Of a stretch of DNA of 64,000 nucleotides, positions 47,000 to 57,888 are shown in pieces. The notes beneath the pieces were generated by a model. It searched no databases. It saw only the letters and a program-made list of their open reading frames with translations, and was not told the origin of the DNA. A program made the position numbers and the translations under genes. Numbering within the stretch: the stretch's first letter is position 1; each line of letters begins with the position of its first letter. Location: NCBI RefSeq assembly GCF_009827655.1, contig NZ_WTYV01000004.1:124001-188000 (forward strand), given 5' to 3'. Source of the DNA: Alteraurantiacibacter buctensis. Lineage in GTDB: Bacteria; Pseudomonadota; Alphaproteobacteria; Sphingomonadales; Sphingomonadaceae.

Positions 47000-47614
47000 A
47001 TGAGCGACGCTCTGAACCTGCCGGCCGAAGCGCGCGAACGGGCTGGCAAGGGAGCCTCCCGTGCACTGCGTCGCGCAGGCCGTGTCCCCGCCGTGATCTA
47101 TGGCGGCAATGAAGAACCCACCACCATCCACGTGGAAGAGAAGCTGCTGATGCAGCAGCTGATGACCGGCCACTTCATGAACTCGATCATCAAGATCGAG
47201 GTCGGTGGCAAGACCGTCAGCACCCTGGCGAAGGACGTTGCGCTGCATCCGGTGAGCGATCGCCCGCTGCACGTGGACTTCTATCGCCTGGGCAAGGACG
47301 CCAAGTTCCACGTCTCGGTTCCGGTGGTCTTCATCAACGAGGAAGCCAGCCCGGGCCTGAAGCGCGGTGCCGTGCTGAACGTTGTCCGCCACGAGCTGGA
47401 CCTGGTGTGCGATGCCGAGCACATCCCCAGCGAGATCGAGATCGACGTGACCGGCCTGGACGTGGGCGATTCGATCCACATCAGCCACGTGAAGCTGCCG
47501 CAGGGCGCCGCTTCGGGCATCACCGACCGCGATTTCACCATCGCCACCGTGGTGGCCCCGTCGGCTCTCCGTCGCGCTGACGCGGAAGCTGCCGAGGAAA
47601 CCGCCGAGGCTTGA
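47000..47614 (+). CDS. rplY: 50S ribosomal protein L25/general stress protein Ctc
   Basis: Binds 5S rRNA in the large ribosomal subunit. The 204-residue protein is the long CTC/TL5 form: an L25 N-domain ([20 protein letters not shown]; about 1-95) and a C-terminal TL5 beta domain (about 96-185) with [22 protein letters not shown] and [15 protein letters not shown], then an Ala/Glu-rich tail. ATG 47000 has AAAGG upstream. A strong intrinsic terminator follows at 47642-47674, before pth; some transcription probably reads on, since the rplY-pth order is common in bacteria. Confidence 0.96.
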   Translation: MSDALNLPAEARERAGKGASRALRRAGRVPAVIYGGNEEPTTIHVEEKLLMQQLMTGHFMNSIIKIEVGGKTVSTLAKDVALHPVSDRPLHVDFYRLGKDAKFHVSVPVVFINEEASPGLKRGAVLNVVRHELDLVCDAEHIPSEIEIDVTGLDVGDSIHISHVKLPQGAASGITDRDFTIATVVAPSALRRADAEAAEETAEA

Positions 47615-47641
47615 GCCTTTCCGGCATTTGCGACACAGCAG

Positions 47642-47674
47642 GGGGCCGGCAGCGATGCCGGCCCCTTTCTTTTT
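47642..47674 (+). terminator. Intrinsic terminator after rplY
   Basis: A perfect 9-bp stem (GGGGCCGGC / GCCGGCCCC, arms at 47642-47650 and 47657-47665) with loop AGCGAT is followed by TTTCTTTTT. It lies between the rplY stop and the pth ribosome-binding site (AGGAG at 47676-47680), so it may set the level of pth expression. Confidence 0.85.
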
Positions 47675-47690
47675 CAGGAGCCTGTCAGCG

Positions 47691-48260
47691 ATGCAATTGT
47701 GGGTCGGCCTCGGCAATCCCGGACCGCAGTACGCGATGCACCGCCACAACGTGGGCTTCATGGCGCTGGACGTGATGGCCGATATGCACGGGTTCGGACC
47801 GGTGCAGAAGAAGTTTCAGGGCTGGCTGCAGGAAGGCCGCATCGGGCGCGAGAAGGTGCTGCTGCTGAAGCCCGCCACGTTCATGAACGAGAGCGGCCGC
47901 GCGGTGGGGGAAGCCATGCGCTTCTACAAGCTTGGGCCGGACGCGCTGACCGTGTTCCATGACGAGCTGGACCTGGCCCCCTTCAAGGTAAAGGTGAAGC
48001 GCGGCGGCGGCACGGCGGGCCACAACGGCCTGCGCTCGATCGATCAGCACCTGGGCCCCGATTTCCGCCGCGTGCGGCTGGGTATCGGCCATCCGGGGCA
48101 CAAGGACCGGGTCCACGGCCACGTCCTGGGCAACTTCGCCAAGGCGGAGCTAGACCGCCTGACCGACATGCTGGCGGCCGTTTCTGCCGAGGCCCCGTGG
48201 CTGGCCGAGGGCGACGATGCCCGCTTCATGAGCGATGTGGCCCTGCGGATGCAGGATTGA
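47691..48260 (+). CDS. pth: Peptidyl-tRNA hydrolase
   Basis: Releases tRNA from peptidyl-tRNA that has dropped off the ribosome. The 189-residue protein has the Pth blocks LWVGLGNPGPQYAMHRHNVGF with the catalytic His near residue 19, LLKPATFMNESGRAV, FHDELDLAPFKVKVKRGGGTAGHNGLRSI with the Asp of HDELD, and RVRLGIGHPG. Start ATG 47691 lies 10 bases after AGGAG at 47676-47680. An in-frame upstream start at 47628 would run through the rplY terminator and is rejected. It is downstream of rplY, as in many genomes. Confidence 0.97.
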   Translation: MQLWVGLGNPGPQYAMHRHNVGFMALDVMADMHGFGPVQKKFQGWLQEGRIGREKVLLLKPATFMNESGRAVGEAMRFYKLGPDALTVFHDELDLAPFKVKVKRGGGTAGHNGLRSIDQHLGPDFRRVRLGIGHPGHKDRVHGHVLGNFAKAELDRLTDMLAAVSAEAPWLAEGDDARFMSDVALRMQD

Positions 48261-48333
48261 TCGCACCCGCGGGCAAACCGTCGGAATTCTTGACAGTAAC
48301 AAGGTGTCCACATCACCGTTAACCAACCAAAAC

Positions 48334-48347
48334 CGCAGAATTCTGCG
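48334..48347. promoter_or_regulatory. Perfect 14-bp palindrome upstream of the sigma-54 promoter
   Basis: CGCAGAATTCTGCG is a perfect palindrome that ends 3 bases before the TGGCAC of the sigma-54 element. Its place at about -42 to -29 is close for an enhancer site, so it could be a repressor operator, an IHF-independent activator site or chance. Confidence 0.45.
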
Positions 48348-48349
48348 AT

Positions 48350-48365
48350 TGGCACGGCCTTTGCG
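48350..48365 (+). promoter_or_regulatory. Sigma-54 (RpoN) promoter for the PEP-CTERM gene
   Basis: The plus strand reads TGGCACG-GCCT-TTGCG. It matches the sigma-54 consensus TGGCACG-N4-TTGC exactly, with GG and GC at the required 12-base interval (-24/-12). Transcription would start near 48376, about 46 bases before the ATG at 48422. PEP-CTERM genes in exosortase systems are often under RpoN with the PrsK/PrsR two-component pair, which supports the call. Confidence 0.8.
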
Positions 48366-48421
48366 ACGTTTTTGGCACAAGTTTGTTTAGCTTCGTCATT
48401 TGCCAATCTTGGGGGTAACTC

Positions 48422-48769
48422 ATGATCAAGAAGTCGTTCATCGCCATGGCTCTCGCCACTGCCGCTTTCGCAGCTACGCCGGCTTCGGCCACCTTCTCGT
48501 GGTGGGGCGGTTCGTCGGGCGGGCATACCCACAGCCCGGGTTGCGGCCACTACACCGGCAGCTCCAGCACCGGCTCGAGCACCTCGACCTCGTCGAGCTC
48601 GTCCAGCTCTTCCTCGACCAGCAGCTCGACCTCGTCGTCGACCACGGGCGGCACCACCGGCAGCACCAGCGGCACCCCGGTGCCGGAACCGGGCATGCTG
48701 GGCATGTTCGGCCTGGGCCTAGCCGGCATCGCTTTCGGTCGTCGCCGGATGCGCCGCGCGGCGCGCTGA
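48422..48769 (+). CDS. PEP-CTERM sorting-domain protein with Ser/Thr-rich linker
   Basis: A 115-residue exported protein. A signal peptide spans residues 1-23 (ending PASA). A short Trp/Gly/His-rich segment (WWGGSSGGHTHSPGCGHYTG) is followed by a linker of almost pure Ser, Thr and Gly (about 47-84). The C-terminus is a PEP-CTERM signal: VPEP at 87-90, a hydrophobic stretch (91-105) and an Arg-rich tail. Exosortase would cut near the PEP motif and anchor or release the protein; the Ser/Thr linker is a likely site of glycosylation. GGGGG precedes the ATG. A sigma-54 promoter lies upstream. No exosortase is in the window. Confidence 0.85.
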   Translation: MIKKSFIAMALATAAFAATPASATFSWWGGSSGGHTHSPGCGHYTGSSSTGSSTSTSSSSSSSSSTSSSTSSSTTGGTTGSTSGTPVPEPGMLGMFGLGLAGIAFGRRRMRRAAR

Positions 48770-48780
48770 GCCAAGTTTAC

Positions 48781-48836
48781 GAAAACCTCTCCTGGTTTTC
48801 TTCGGCGGGCGGGTATCCTTCGGGGTATCCGCCCGC
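48781..48836 (+). terminator. Two hairpins after the PEP-CTERM gene, the second with a UUCG loop
   Basis: First hairpin: GAAAACC/GGTTTTC (48781-48787, 48794-48800) with a 6-base loop, followed by TTC. Second: a 14-bp stem with two G-U pairs (48805-48818 with 48823-48836) closed by a C(UUCG)G tetraloop, a very stable form. There is no U-run after the second. Together they probably end the PEP-CTERM transcript or protect its 3' end. Confidence 0.55.
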
Positions 48837-48927
48837 ACCCGTCTGGGTCCGGGTGTTTCGGACTTGTGGCCCCTGCCCGCCTCACCTAAGGCGCAGCCCT
48901 ACTCCTTAATCTGACGGGACACGCAAA

Positions 48928-50028
48928 ATGGGATTCCGCTGCGGGATCGTGGGTCTGCCCAATGTCGGCAAGTCGACCCTGTTCAACGCCCTTACCGAAA
49001 CGCAGGCAGCGCAGGCGGCCAACTATCCGTTCTGCACGATCGAGCCGAACGTGGGCAACGTGGGCGTGCCCGATCCGAGGCTGGACAAGCTGGCGGCGAT
49101 TGCCGGCAGCCAGAAGATCATTCCCACCCAGCTCGGCTTTGTCGACATTGCCGGCCTGGTGCGCGGTGCTTCGAAGGGCGAAGGCCTGGGCAACCAGTTC
49201 CTTGGCAATATCCGCGAGGTGGACGCCATCGTCCACGTGCTGCGCTGCTTCGAGAACGATGACATCCAGCACGTCGACAACAAGGTGGACCCGATCAGCG
49301 ACGCGGAAACGGTCGAAACCGAACTGATGTTGAGCGACCTGGAAAGCCTGGAGAAGCGCGTCCCGGCCGCGCAGAAGAAGGCCGCCCAGGGCGACAAGGA
49401 ACAGAAGATCGTCGCCTCCGTGCTGGGCCAGGCGCTCGACCTGCTACGCGAGGGCAAGCCCGCCCGCCTGGTCGAGCCGAAGGATGACGAGGAAGCCCGC
49501 GTGTTCAAGCAGGCGCAGCTCCTCACCGCCAAGCCGGTGCTCTACGTGTGTAACGTGGAGGAAGAAAGCGCCGCCAATGGCAACGCCTTTTCCGCCAGGG
49601 TATTCGAGAAGGCCAAGGCCGAAGGCGCCAATGCCGTGATCGTCTCTGCCGCCATCGAGAGCGAGCTGGTGGGCATGGAGCCGGAAGAACGGCTGGTCTT
49701 CCTGGAAGAGATGGGCCTGCACGAAACCGGCCTCGCCCGCGTGATCCGCGCCGGGTATGACCTGCTGCACCTGATCACCTTCTTCACCGTCGGCCCCAAG
49801 GAAGCGCGCGCCTGGACCGTGCACACCGGCGCCAAGGCCCCGCAGGCGGCCGGCGAGATCCACACCGACTTCGAGCGCGGCTTCATCCGTGCCGAAACCA
49901 TCGCCTACGACGATTACATCGCCCTCAACGGCGAAGCGGGTGCCAAGGACGCCGGCAAGCTGCGGCAGGAAGGCAAGGAATACGTGGTGCAGGACGGCGA
50001 CGTGATGCACTTCAAGTTCAACGTCTGA
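48928..50028 (+). CDS. ychF: Redox-regulated ATPase YchF
   Basis: Obg-family P-loop protein that prefers ATP and binds ribosomes and the proteasome or catalase in other organisms. The 366-residue protein has the G1 loop GLPNVGKSTLFNALT, TQAAQAANYPFCTIEPN, G3 FVDIAGLVRGASKGEGLGNQFL, then a coiled-coil insertion and a C-terminal TGS domain (about 280-366, ending KEYVVQDGDVMHFKFNV). Full length and canonical. It stands alone between the PEP-CTERM gene and a bidirectional terminator. Confidence 0.97.
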   Translation: MGFRCGIVGLPNVGKSTLFNALTETQAAQAANYPFCTIEPNVGNVGVPDPRLDKLAAIAGSQKIIPTQLGFVDIAGLVRGASKGEGLGNQFLGNIREVDAIVHVLRCFENDDIQHVDNKVDPISDAETVETELMLSDLESLEKRVPAAQKKAAQGDKEQKIVASVLGQALDLLREGKPARLVEPKDDEEARVFKQAQLLTAKPVLYVCNVEEESAANGNAFSARVFEKAKAEGANAVIVSAAIESELVGMEPEERLVFLEEMGLHETGLARVIRAGYDLLHLITFFTVGPKEARAWTVHTGAKAPQAAGEIHTDFERGFIRAETIAYDDYIALNGEAGAKDAGKLRQEGKEYVVQDGDVMHFKFNV

Positions 50029-50051
50029 CGCGGCCCTAAAGGGCAAAAGGA

Positions 50052-50084
50052 AAGGCGCGGGAGGGTTACCCCTTCCCGCGCCTT
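50052..50084. terminator. Bidirectional terminator between ychF and TPR-like gene
   Basis: An 11-bp perfect stem AAGGCGCGGGA / TCCCGCGCCTT (50052-50062, 50074-50084), extended inwards by GGG/CCC with an A offset, lies between two convergent genes. The plus tail is CCCTGTTTTCC; the minus tail is TTCCTTTTGCC, which is U-rich. It can serve both genes. Confidence 0.75.
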
Positions 50085-50114
50085 CCCTGTTTTCCGGCCT
50101 GAGCCTGCGGGCGA

Positions 50115-51416
50115 TCAGCCCTGCGAGGCGATGAAGGCCTGCCACAGCGCGGCCAGGCGCGCGCGGGCACCGCCAACCTGGGCAAGGGTGGCACTGGCTT
50201 CGGCCTTCTTGCCGCCGCGATACTCGGCAATGGCCTGGCGCATCAGGTCACGGTCGCGATCGGTCGAACCCTTGGTCAGGGCCATCTCGTACAACGCCTC
50301 GGCCTGGGCATAGTCACCCAGCGACATGTAGATCTCGCCCGCCTCGTAGGCTTCAAGGCCGGTCGCGGCCGACTGCGCCTCGCGCAGCAGTCCGGGGGCG
50401 GCACTGCGTTCCGGCCCGGCGCGCTCCGATGCCGTGGCGAAGTTCTCGGTATGGAACGAGTCGCTGGCCGGGATCACGTTGGTGCTGCTGCTGCGTTCCA
50501 GCACGCGCAGCACTTCGTTGGCCATCAGGCGCGCGTCGAGGCTGCCGACATAGGCGGCAACGTCGGCTTCCGCCGTCATGGCATTGGCTTCGTAGAGCAG
50601 GCGCATGGCGTCGGCCATGATCGGGCCGTTGCGCACGCCATCCTGGCTCAGCGCCACGCGCACGGCGTTGCGCACGTTGCGCGGGTTGGGATACTGCTGG
50701 ACCAGCGGCACCGAGAAGGTGGCGGCAGCCTGCGGGTTCTGCGTTTCGATCGCGCCCTGAAGGCCATAGGTCAGCCACAGTTCGGGCACTGCAGCGCCGT
50801 TGGCGGCGGTCACCAGTTCCTCGGCCGACTGGCTCAGTTCGGGAAACTTCTGCTCCAGGAACAAGCTCTGCAGGATCTGCGTGCGCGGATCGATCGAGGG
50901 ATCGGTGGCGGCCTGCGGCGGGGTGAAGCCCAGAGCCACGGCCTGGCGCAGCGCGGTGCGGCCGGCCTCGAATTCACGCGCCTGCAGCGCGAAGTTGCCG
51001 ACGTAATAGTAGAACTGGCCCTGGTTTTCCGGGGCCACCTTGCCGCTGGCCAGCATCATTTCGATGCCCTGGCGCTGCAGGGCTACATCGCGCAGGTTCT
51101 GGCCCACCTGCAACAGCATGTTGCCGGCGGCATCCTTCTCGTCATTCGACACGGAAGCGGCCAGCATCGCCGGGATCAGCGGGCGGGCCGCGCTGAAATC
51201 GGTAGCGCCCGACTGGGTCACCGCCTGCACGGCGTTGTAGGCAGTGACGAAGGCTTCGCTGTATTCGGCCTGCGGCGCGCGCTGCTGGCGCTCGCGGCGG
51301 TTCTGCGCATCGGCGGCACCGGCCACGGCCACGCTGGCAAGCGCGGTGGCAAGGGCAAGCGCGCGCGCCAGGCTGGCAACCTTGCGACCGCCGGTGGAAA
51401 CAGAAATGGCACCCAT
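50115..51416 (-). CDS. Exported TPR-like repeat protein of unknown function
   Basis: A 433-residue exported, Ala-rich, all-helical protein. A signal peptide is visible at residues about 14-38, with cleavage near GAADAQ. Helical hairpins consistent with TPR or Sel1-like repeats occur at about 120-180 (YYYVGNFALQAREFEAGRTALRQAVALG) and near the C-terminus (YEAGEIYMSLGDYAQAEALYEMALTKG). AGGAGAG lies upstream of ATG 51416. It is divergent from gyrA across a palindrome-rich spacer. I do not recognise a named family; it is likely a periplasmic scaffold or assembly factor. Confidence 0.8.
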   Translation of the reverse strand: MGAISVSTGGRKVASLARALALATALASVAVAGAADAQNRRERQQRAPQAEYSEAFVTAYNAVQAVTQSGATDFSAARPLIPAMLAASVSNDEKDAAGNMLLQVGQNLRDVALQRQGIEMMLASGKVAPENQGQFYYYVGNFALQAREFEAGRTALRQAVALGFTPPQAATDPSIDPRTQILQSLFLEQKFPELSQSAEELVTAANGAAVPELWLTYGLQGAIETQNPQAAATFSVPLVQQYPNPRNVRNAVRVALSQDGVRNGPIMADAMRLLYEANAMTAEADVAAYVGSLDARLMANEVLRVLERSSSTNVIPASDSFHTENFATASERAGPERSAAPGLLREAQSAATGLEAYEAGEIYMSLGDYAQAEALYEMALTKGSTDRDRDLMRQAIAEYRGGKKAEASATLAQVGGARARLAALWQAFIASQG

Positions 51417-51477
51417 CTGTAAGCTCTCCTGAAGGCAAAACCGGCTTTTCCAGCCGACATTCGTGGGGGACAATGCG

Positions 51478-51507
51478 CCCATGCATGGGATCGATCCCGA
51501 TTGCAAT
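51478..51507. repeat. Palindrome cluster in the gyrA/TPR-gene spacer
   Basis: Two perfect 12-bp palindromes, CCCATGCATGGG (51478-51489) and GGGATCGATCCC (51487-51498), overlap by GGG, and an 8-bp palindrome ATTGCAAT (51500-51507) follows at once. They lie about 60-90 bases upstream of the TPR-gene start and about 190-215 bases from gyrA. Operator function is possible but not shown. Confidence 0.6.
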
Positions 51508-51526
51508 TGGGCACTAGGTATCCTGC

Positions 51527-51568
51527 GCTGAACGGTGTTTTAACGCCGGTGCACCCCTCCCGTTCAGC
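51527..51568. repeat. Inverted repeat upstream of gyrA
   Basis: Perfect 9-bp arms GCTGAACGG (51527-51535) and CCGTTCAGC (51560-51568) enclose 24 bases. If transcribed it would form a hairpin in the gyrA leader about 126 bases before the GTG start. As DNA it could be an operator. Confidence 0.5.
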
Positions 51569-51693
51569 AAGTGTGGATAAAGGGCCCTACAGTCCCCACA
51601 TGAGGGTCGGCGTGCTGGCCTAACCACCCCCCTTCCCCTAGGGTCCGGAGGCCTTTTCAAGCAAATGACAACAACAACAGGCGACACCCGCAG

Positions 51694-54456
<2,763 letters not shown>

Positions 54457-54476
54457 TCCTCGCCGGCGTCCCTGCC

Positions 54477-55151
54477 CTACTTCACCACCCGCAGTTCCGG
54501 TTCCTTCTTGCGTACGGTGTCGATCACGCCGGTGGCGATCAGCAGCACGCCCAGGTAGTACAGCGGCCAGACCATGTATTCGGGGAGGAAGTGCCCATCC
54601 AGCGGGCCCATGCGGGCAAAGATCAGCAGGTCGCTGAACAGGAACAGCATGGCCCCTGCCCCCACGCGATAGCGTGGAAAGGCGCTGGCCCAGGCGCTGG
54701 CGGCCATTGCGCCCAGGGCGACGGCATAGAGCGCCACCTGCCATGCCCCTTCTCGATCAGCCGGCAGCAGCCAGGCGATCAGCGGGGTAAGGCAGAACGT
54801 CATTCCCACCACCCAGCTCTGGCTGGACGTTAACGCCGCGCGGCGATGGCGCAGGAACAGCATCACGGCGAAGAAGTGGAACAGCAGGAACAGCAACCCG
54901 CCAATCTGCGTGTCGAACTCCATCGCCATGTCACCCGCTGCGGCCGCCGCCAGCGCCCAGCCCAGCAGCTTCACGTCCGGTCCGGAATGGCGCAGAAAGG
55001 CATAGAGCGCCAGGCTGCCCACCGCCGCGCCCTTCACCAGCATCAGGAACAGCTCCGGAAAACCGGTGAAGCGCAGGTAGTAATAGGCCAGCGCCGCCAC
55101 CACGGACAGCAGCAGAAGCGGGCGTTTTTCGGCCAGGGCACGTCTCGACAT
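54477..55151 (-). CDS. YhhN family membrane protein (lysoplasmalogenase-like)
   Basis: A 224-residue polytopic inner-membrane protein of the YhhN/TMEM86 family. Mammalian TMEM86B is a lysoplasmalogenase; the bacterial role is less clear. About seven to eight hydrophobic helices are visible. Family motifs include [42 protein letters not shown] and [15 protein letters not shown] near the C-terminus. ATG 55151 is chosen; the CATG there also contains a plus-strand ATG. It converges with gyrA and is divergent from trmFO. Confidence 0.85.
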   Translation of the reverse strand: MSRRALAEKRPLLLLSVVAALAYYYLRFTGFPELFLMLVKGAAVGSLALYAFLRHSGPDVKLLGWALAAAAAGDMAMEFDTQIGGLLFLLFHFFAVMLFLRHRRAALTSSQSWVVGMTFCLTPLIAWLLPADREGAWQVALYAVALGAMAASAWASAFPRYRVGAGAMLFLFSDLLIFARMGPLDGHFLPEYMVWPLYYLGVLLIATGVIDTVRKKEPELRVVK

Positions 55152-55197
55152 GGCCCGCACTCTTGACCCCAAGCCCGCCGGTCTGCAAGCCGCGCGG

Positions 55198-56550
55198 ATG
55201 GAATTCGATGTGCACATCATTGGTGGCGGCCTGGCGGGCAGCGAGGCGGCCTGGCAACTGGCGCAGCGCGGCATGCGGGTGCGCCTGTCGGAAATGCGCG
55301 GCAGCGGCCAGGGTGGGACCGATGCCCACCAGACCGACGGGCTGGCCGAACTGGTCTGCTCCAACTCCTTCCGCTCCGACGATGACGAGAAGAACGCCGT
55401 GGGCCTGCTGCATCATGAGATGCGGCGGCTGGACAGCCTGATCATGCGCGCGGGCGAAGTGGCCCGCGTTCCCGCCGGCAGCGCAATGGCGGTGGACCGC
55501 GACGTGTTCAGCGCCGAGGTGCAGAACGCGCTGGAGGCGCACCCCAACGTTACCATAGTGCGCGAGAGGGTAGACGAGTTGCCGCAGGCCGGCCTCACCA
55601 TCGTCGCCACTGGCCCGCTGACCGCTCCCACCCTGGCCCAGTCCATCGTCAAGGCCACCGGCGAGGACCGGCTGGCCTTCTTCGATGCCATTGCCCCCAT
55701 CGTCCACCACGAGACAATCGACATGTCGATCTGCTGGATGGCCGCGCGGTGGGACAAGGGGGGCAAGGACTACATCAACTGCCCGATGACCAAGGAGCAG
55801 TACCTCGCCTTCGTCGATGGCCTGAACGCCGCCGAAAAGGGCGAGTTCAAGGAATGGGAGGCTAACACCCCCTATTTCGAGGGCTGCATGCCGATCGAGG
55901 TGATGGCCGAGCGCGGGGTAGAAACGCTGCGCTTCGGCCCGATGAAGCCGGTGGGGCTGGACAACCCGCACTGGGCCACGCCCGAGCATCCCAACGGCCG
56001 CTGGCCCTATGCCGTGGTGCAACTGCGGCAGGACAACAAGCTGGGCACCTTGTGGAACATGGTCGGCTTCCAGACCAAGATGAAATATGCCGAGCAGGTC
56101 CGCCTGTTCCGCATCATCCCAGGGCTGGAGAATGCCGAATTTGCCCGCCTGGGTGGGATGCACCGCAACACTTTCATCAACTCGCCAGTGCTGCTTGACC
56201 GGCAGTTGCGGCTGAAGGGAGCGGAACACATCCGCTTTGCCGGGCAGGTTACCGGCTGCGAAGGCTATGTGGAATCGAGCGCCGTGGGCTTGCTGGCGGG
56301 CATGATGGCCGCCTATCAGGTGACGGGGCGCGAATGGATCGGCCCGCCGCGCACTTCGGCGATGGGCGCCCTGCTGGCGCACGTGACCGGCGATGCCGAG
56401 GGCGAGAGCTATCAGCCGATGAACATCAACTTCGGCCTCTTCCCGCCGTTGCCCGATGTCAACAAGAAGGCCCGCAAGGAGGCCTATACCGCGCGCGCAA
56501 AGTCCGATTTCGGCCAGTGGCTGGCCGCGCTGGAGCCTGTGCCCGCCTGA
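55198..56550 (+). CDS. trmFO: Methylenetetrahydrofolate--tRNA-(uracil(54)-C5)-methyltransferase
   Basis: FAD- and folate-dependent enzyme forming ribothymidine at position 54 of tRNAs. The 450-residue protein has the dinucleotide-binding N-terminus [39 protein letters not shown], the catalytic-Cys region [11 protein letters not shown], and the C-terminal [19 protein letters not shown] 55198 gives the family N-terminus; an in-frame ATG at 55150 adds 16 non-conserved residues and cannot be ruled out, as neither has a strong ribosome-binding site. It abuts the EF-hand gene stop with no gap. Confidence 0.95.
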   Translation: MEFDVHIIGGGLAGSEAAWQLAQRGMRVRLSEMRGSGQGGTDAHQTDGLAELVCSNSFRSDDDEKNAVGLLHHEMRRLDSLIMRAGEVARVPAGSAMAVDRDVFSAEVQNALEAHPNVTIVRERVDELPQAGLTIVATGPLTAPTLAQSIVKATGEDRLAFFDAIAPIVHHETIDMSICWMAARWDKGGKDYINCPMTKEQYLAFVDGLNAAEKGEFKEWEANTPYFEGCMPIEVMAERGVETLRFGPMKPVGLDNPHWATPEHPNGRWPYAVVQLRQDNKLGTLWNMVGFQTKMKYAEQVRLFRIIPGLENAEFARLGGMHRNTFINSPVLLDRQLRLKGAEHIRFAGQVTGCEGYVESSAVGLLAGMMAAYQVTGREWIGPPRTSAMGALLAHVTGDAEGESYQPMNINFGLFPPLPDVNKKARKEAYTARAKSDFGQWLAALEPVPA

Positions 56551-57009
56551 TCAGCAGCGGCAGCGCGGCGTTGCCGCAGGGCGCGGCGCACTGGTGGCGA
56601 ACTCGGCCGGGTTCAGCCACCCGTTGCCATCGCTGTCCATCCCGGAGAAGCGGGTGCTGGTGGCCACGGCCCATTCCTCGAAGGTCAGCAGGTTGTTGCC
56701 ATCCTTGTCGAGCGCGCGGAACCCGTCGGTCCGGGTGGACATCATTTCGTTGCGGGTGATGCGCCGGTCCCGGTCGCGGTCATAGCGGAAGAAGCGCTGC
56801 TCCTCGCGCGTCAATTCGCTGGCTTCGGGCGGCGCGGGCCCGCGCATGTCCGCCACATTGGCGCTTGGCAGCGCGTTGGGGTCAGGGCTGCTCGCGGCAG
56901 GCTCCGGCGGCGGCGCGCCGCGTTCCACCGCTGCCCTGCCCTGCCACCAGAACAGGCCCACGGCGACCATCACCAGTGCACAGAACGCTCCCAAGACCAG
57001 GCGGTTCAT
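56551..57009 (-). CDS. Membrane-anchored EF-hand domain protein
   Basis: A 152-residue protein with an N-terminal hydrophobic segment (about residues 3-24, likely a signal anchor) and three EF-hand-like calcium loops in the second half: DRDRDRRITRNE, DKDGNNLLTFEE and DSDGNGWLNPAE. The second and third are canonical; the first lacks a Gly at position 6 (Arg) but keeps the acidic residues. A Pro/Ala-rich linker joins the anchor to the loops. It would bind calcium in the periplasm. It lies 46 bases after the squalene/phytoene-synthase-fold gene on the same strand. Confidence 0.82.
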   Translation of the reverse strand: MNRLVLGAFCALVMVAVGLFWWQGRAAVERGAPPPEPAASSPDPNALPSANVADMRGPAPPEASELTREEQRFFRYDRDRDRRITRNEMMSTRTDGFRALDKDGNNLLTFEEWAVATSTRFSGMDSDGNGWLNPAEFATSAPRPAATPRCRC

Positions 57010-57055
57010 GCCCCGCTCCCCCCAATTCCTGCCAGACCCGTTGCCCGCCAGACAG

Positions 57056-57721
57056 TTAGCGCCCCAACAGCCCGGTCCGCAAGGCCAGCAATCCGGCGCC
57101 CGCCCCGCCAAGCTCCGCCGATCCCCGCCGCAGCGCGCGGGCTGAAAGGGCATGGATCACGGCCAGCGGACGAAGCGCGCGCGGCAGGTTGGGCTTCTGC
57201 CACTTGCAGGCCAGCGCCAGTTGCCGCGCGGCCGCGGCCTCAGCTTCGGTTCCCAGATGCATGGCCAGGTCGAAATAGCTGGTCTCGCGGGCCGCCTGGG
57301 CCGCTGCATCGGCCGCCTGCGGGGCCCCGAAGGCCAGCGCCAGGGCACGCCAGGCAGCGGCGCGACCTGCCGCGAATTCGTCCACGCCGGCGGCAGTCAG
57401 GTCCTCCGCCAGCAGGGCTTCCCATCCGTCAACCAGCGGCACGAAGTCCCGGGGTGCCACTTCACCATTTCTCAACAGGCCCAGCAGCGGCTCACCGGCA
57501 GGCCACAGTGCCGGATCCTCGCCCAGCCGGTCGCGCCACCAGGCCAGCTTGATCTGGGCGATCATCACCTCGCCCTGCGCCTGCAGGATGCCCGCCAGTC
57601 GCCGGTCGAGCAGCCACAGCGCCCCCACCAGCGTGCGGGCACCGCGCGGCGCATAGCTGAGCGCGAGTCGCTGCGGCAACGGCAGCGCATCGGCGGCGAA
57701 ATCGGTGGCGGGGTCGGACAT
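57056..57721 (-). CDS. Squalene/phytoene-synthase-fold protein lacking catalytic aspartates
   Basis: A 221-residue protein of the squalene/phytoene synthase superfamily. Head-to-head prenyl synthases use two DxxxD motifs. Here the first region reads LWLLDRRLAGIL and no second aspartate motif is present, so catalysis is unlikely. The stretch QIKLAWWRDRL is typical of the NDUFAF6-like branch, whose human member aids complex I assembly. The remainder is helical, with KWQKPNLPRALRPLAVIHAL near the end. ATG 57721 is chosen. It is upstream of the EF-hand gene on the same strand. A complex I assembly role is inferred. Confidence 0.72.
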   Translation of the reverse strand: MSDPATDFAADALPLPQRLALSYAPRGARTLVGALWLLDRRLAGILQAQGEVMIAQIKLAWWRDRLGEDPALWPAGEPLLGLLRNGEVAPRDFVPLVDGWEALLAEDLTAAGVDEFAAGRAAAWRALALAFGAPQAADAAAQAARETSYFDLAMHLGTEAEAAAARQLALACKWQKPNLPRALRPLAVIHALSARALRRGSAELGGAGAGLLALRTGLLGR

Positions 57722-57888
57722 CGGCGCACCCTTCCGGCCCGCCCGCCCAAAGGTCAAGGCAGCGCGCGCAGCCATGATCGCGCAAGACGGTGGTTTACAG
57801 ACCGGTAACCAGTTTTGGGAACACGAAGGACACCAAATTCCTTGCAAAGCCCGTTCAGAACTAGGTGCCAAGGCGGGAAACAAGTGCA

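Noticed and set aside
45020-47761. Very long minus-strand open frame (over 900 codons) across the TraB/GumN genes and rplY
   Set aside because: It is antisense to three well-supported genes and has Arg/Pro/His-rich composition typical of high-GC shadow frames. The same holds for long frames opposite ppdK (39303-41660) and the MFS gene (32104-33333).
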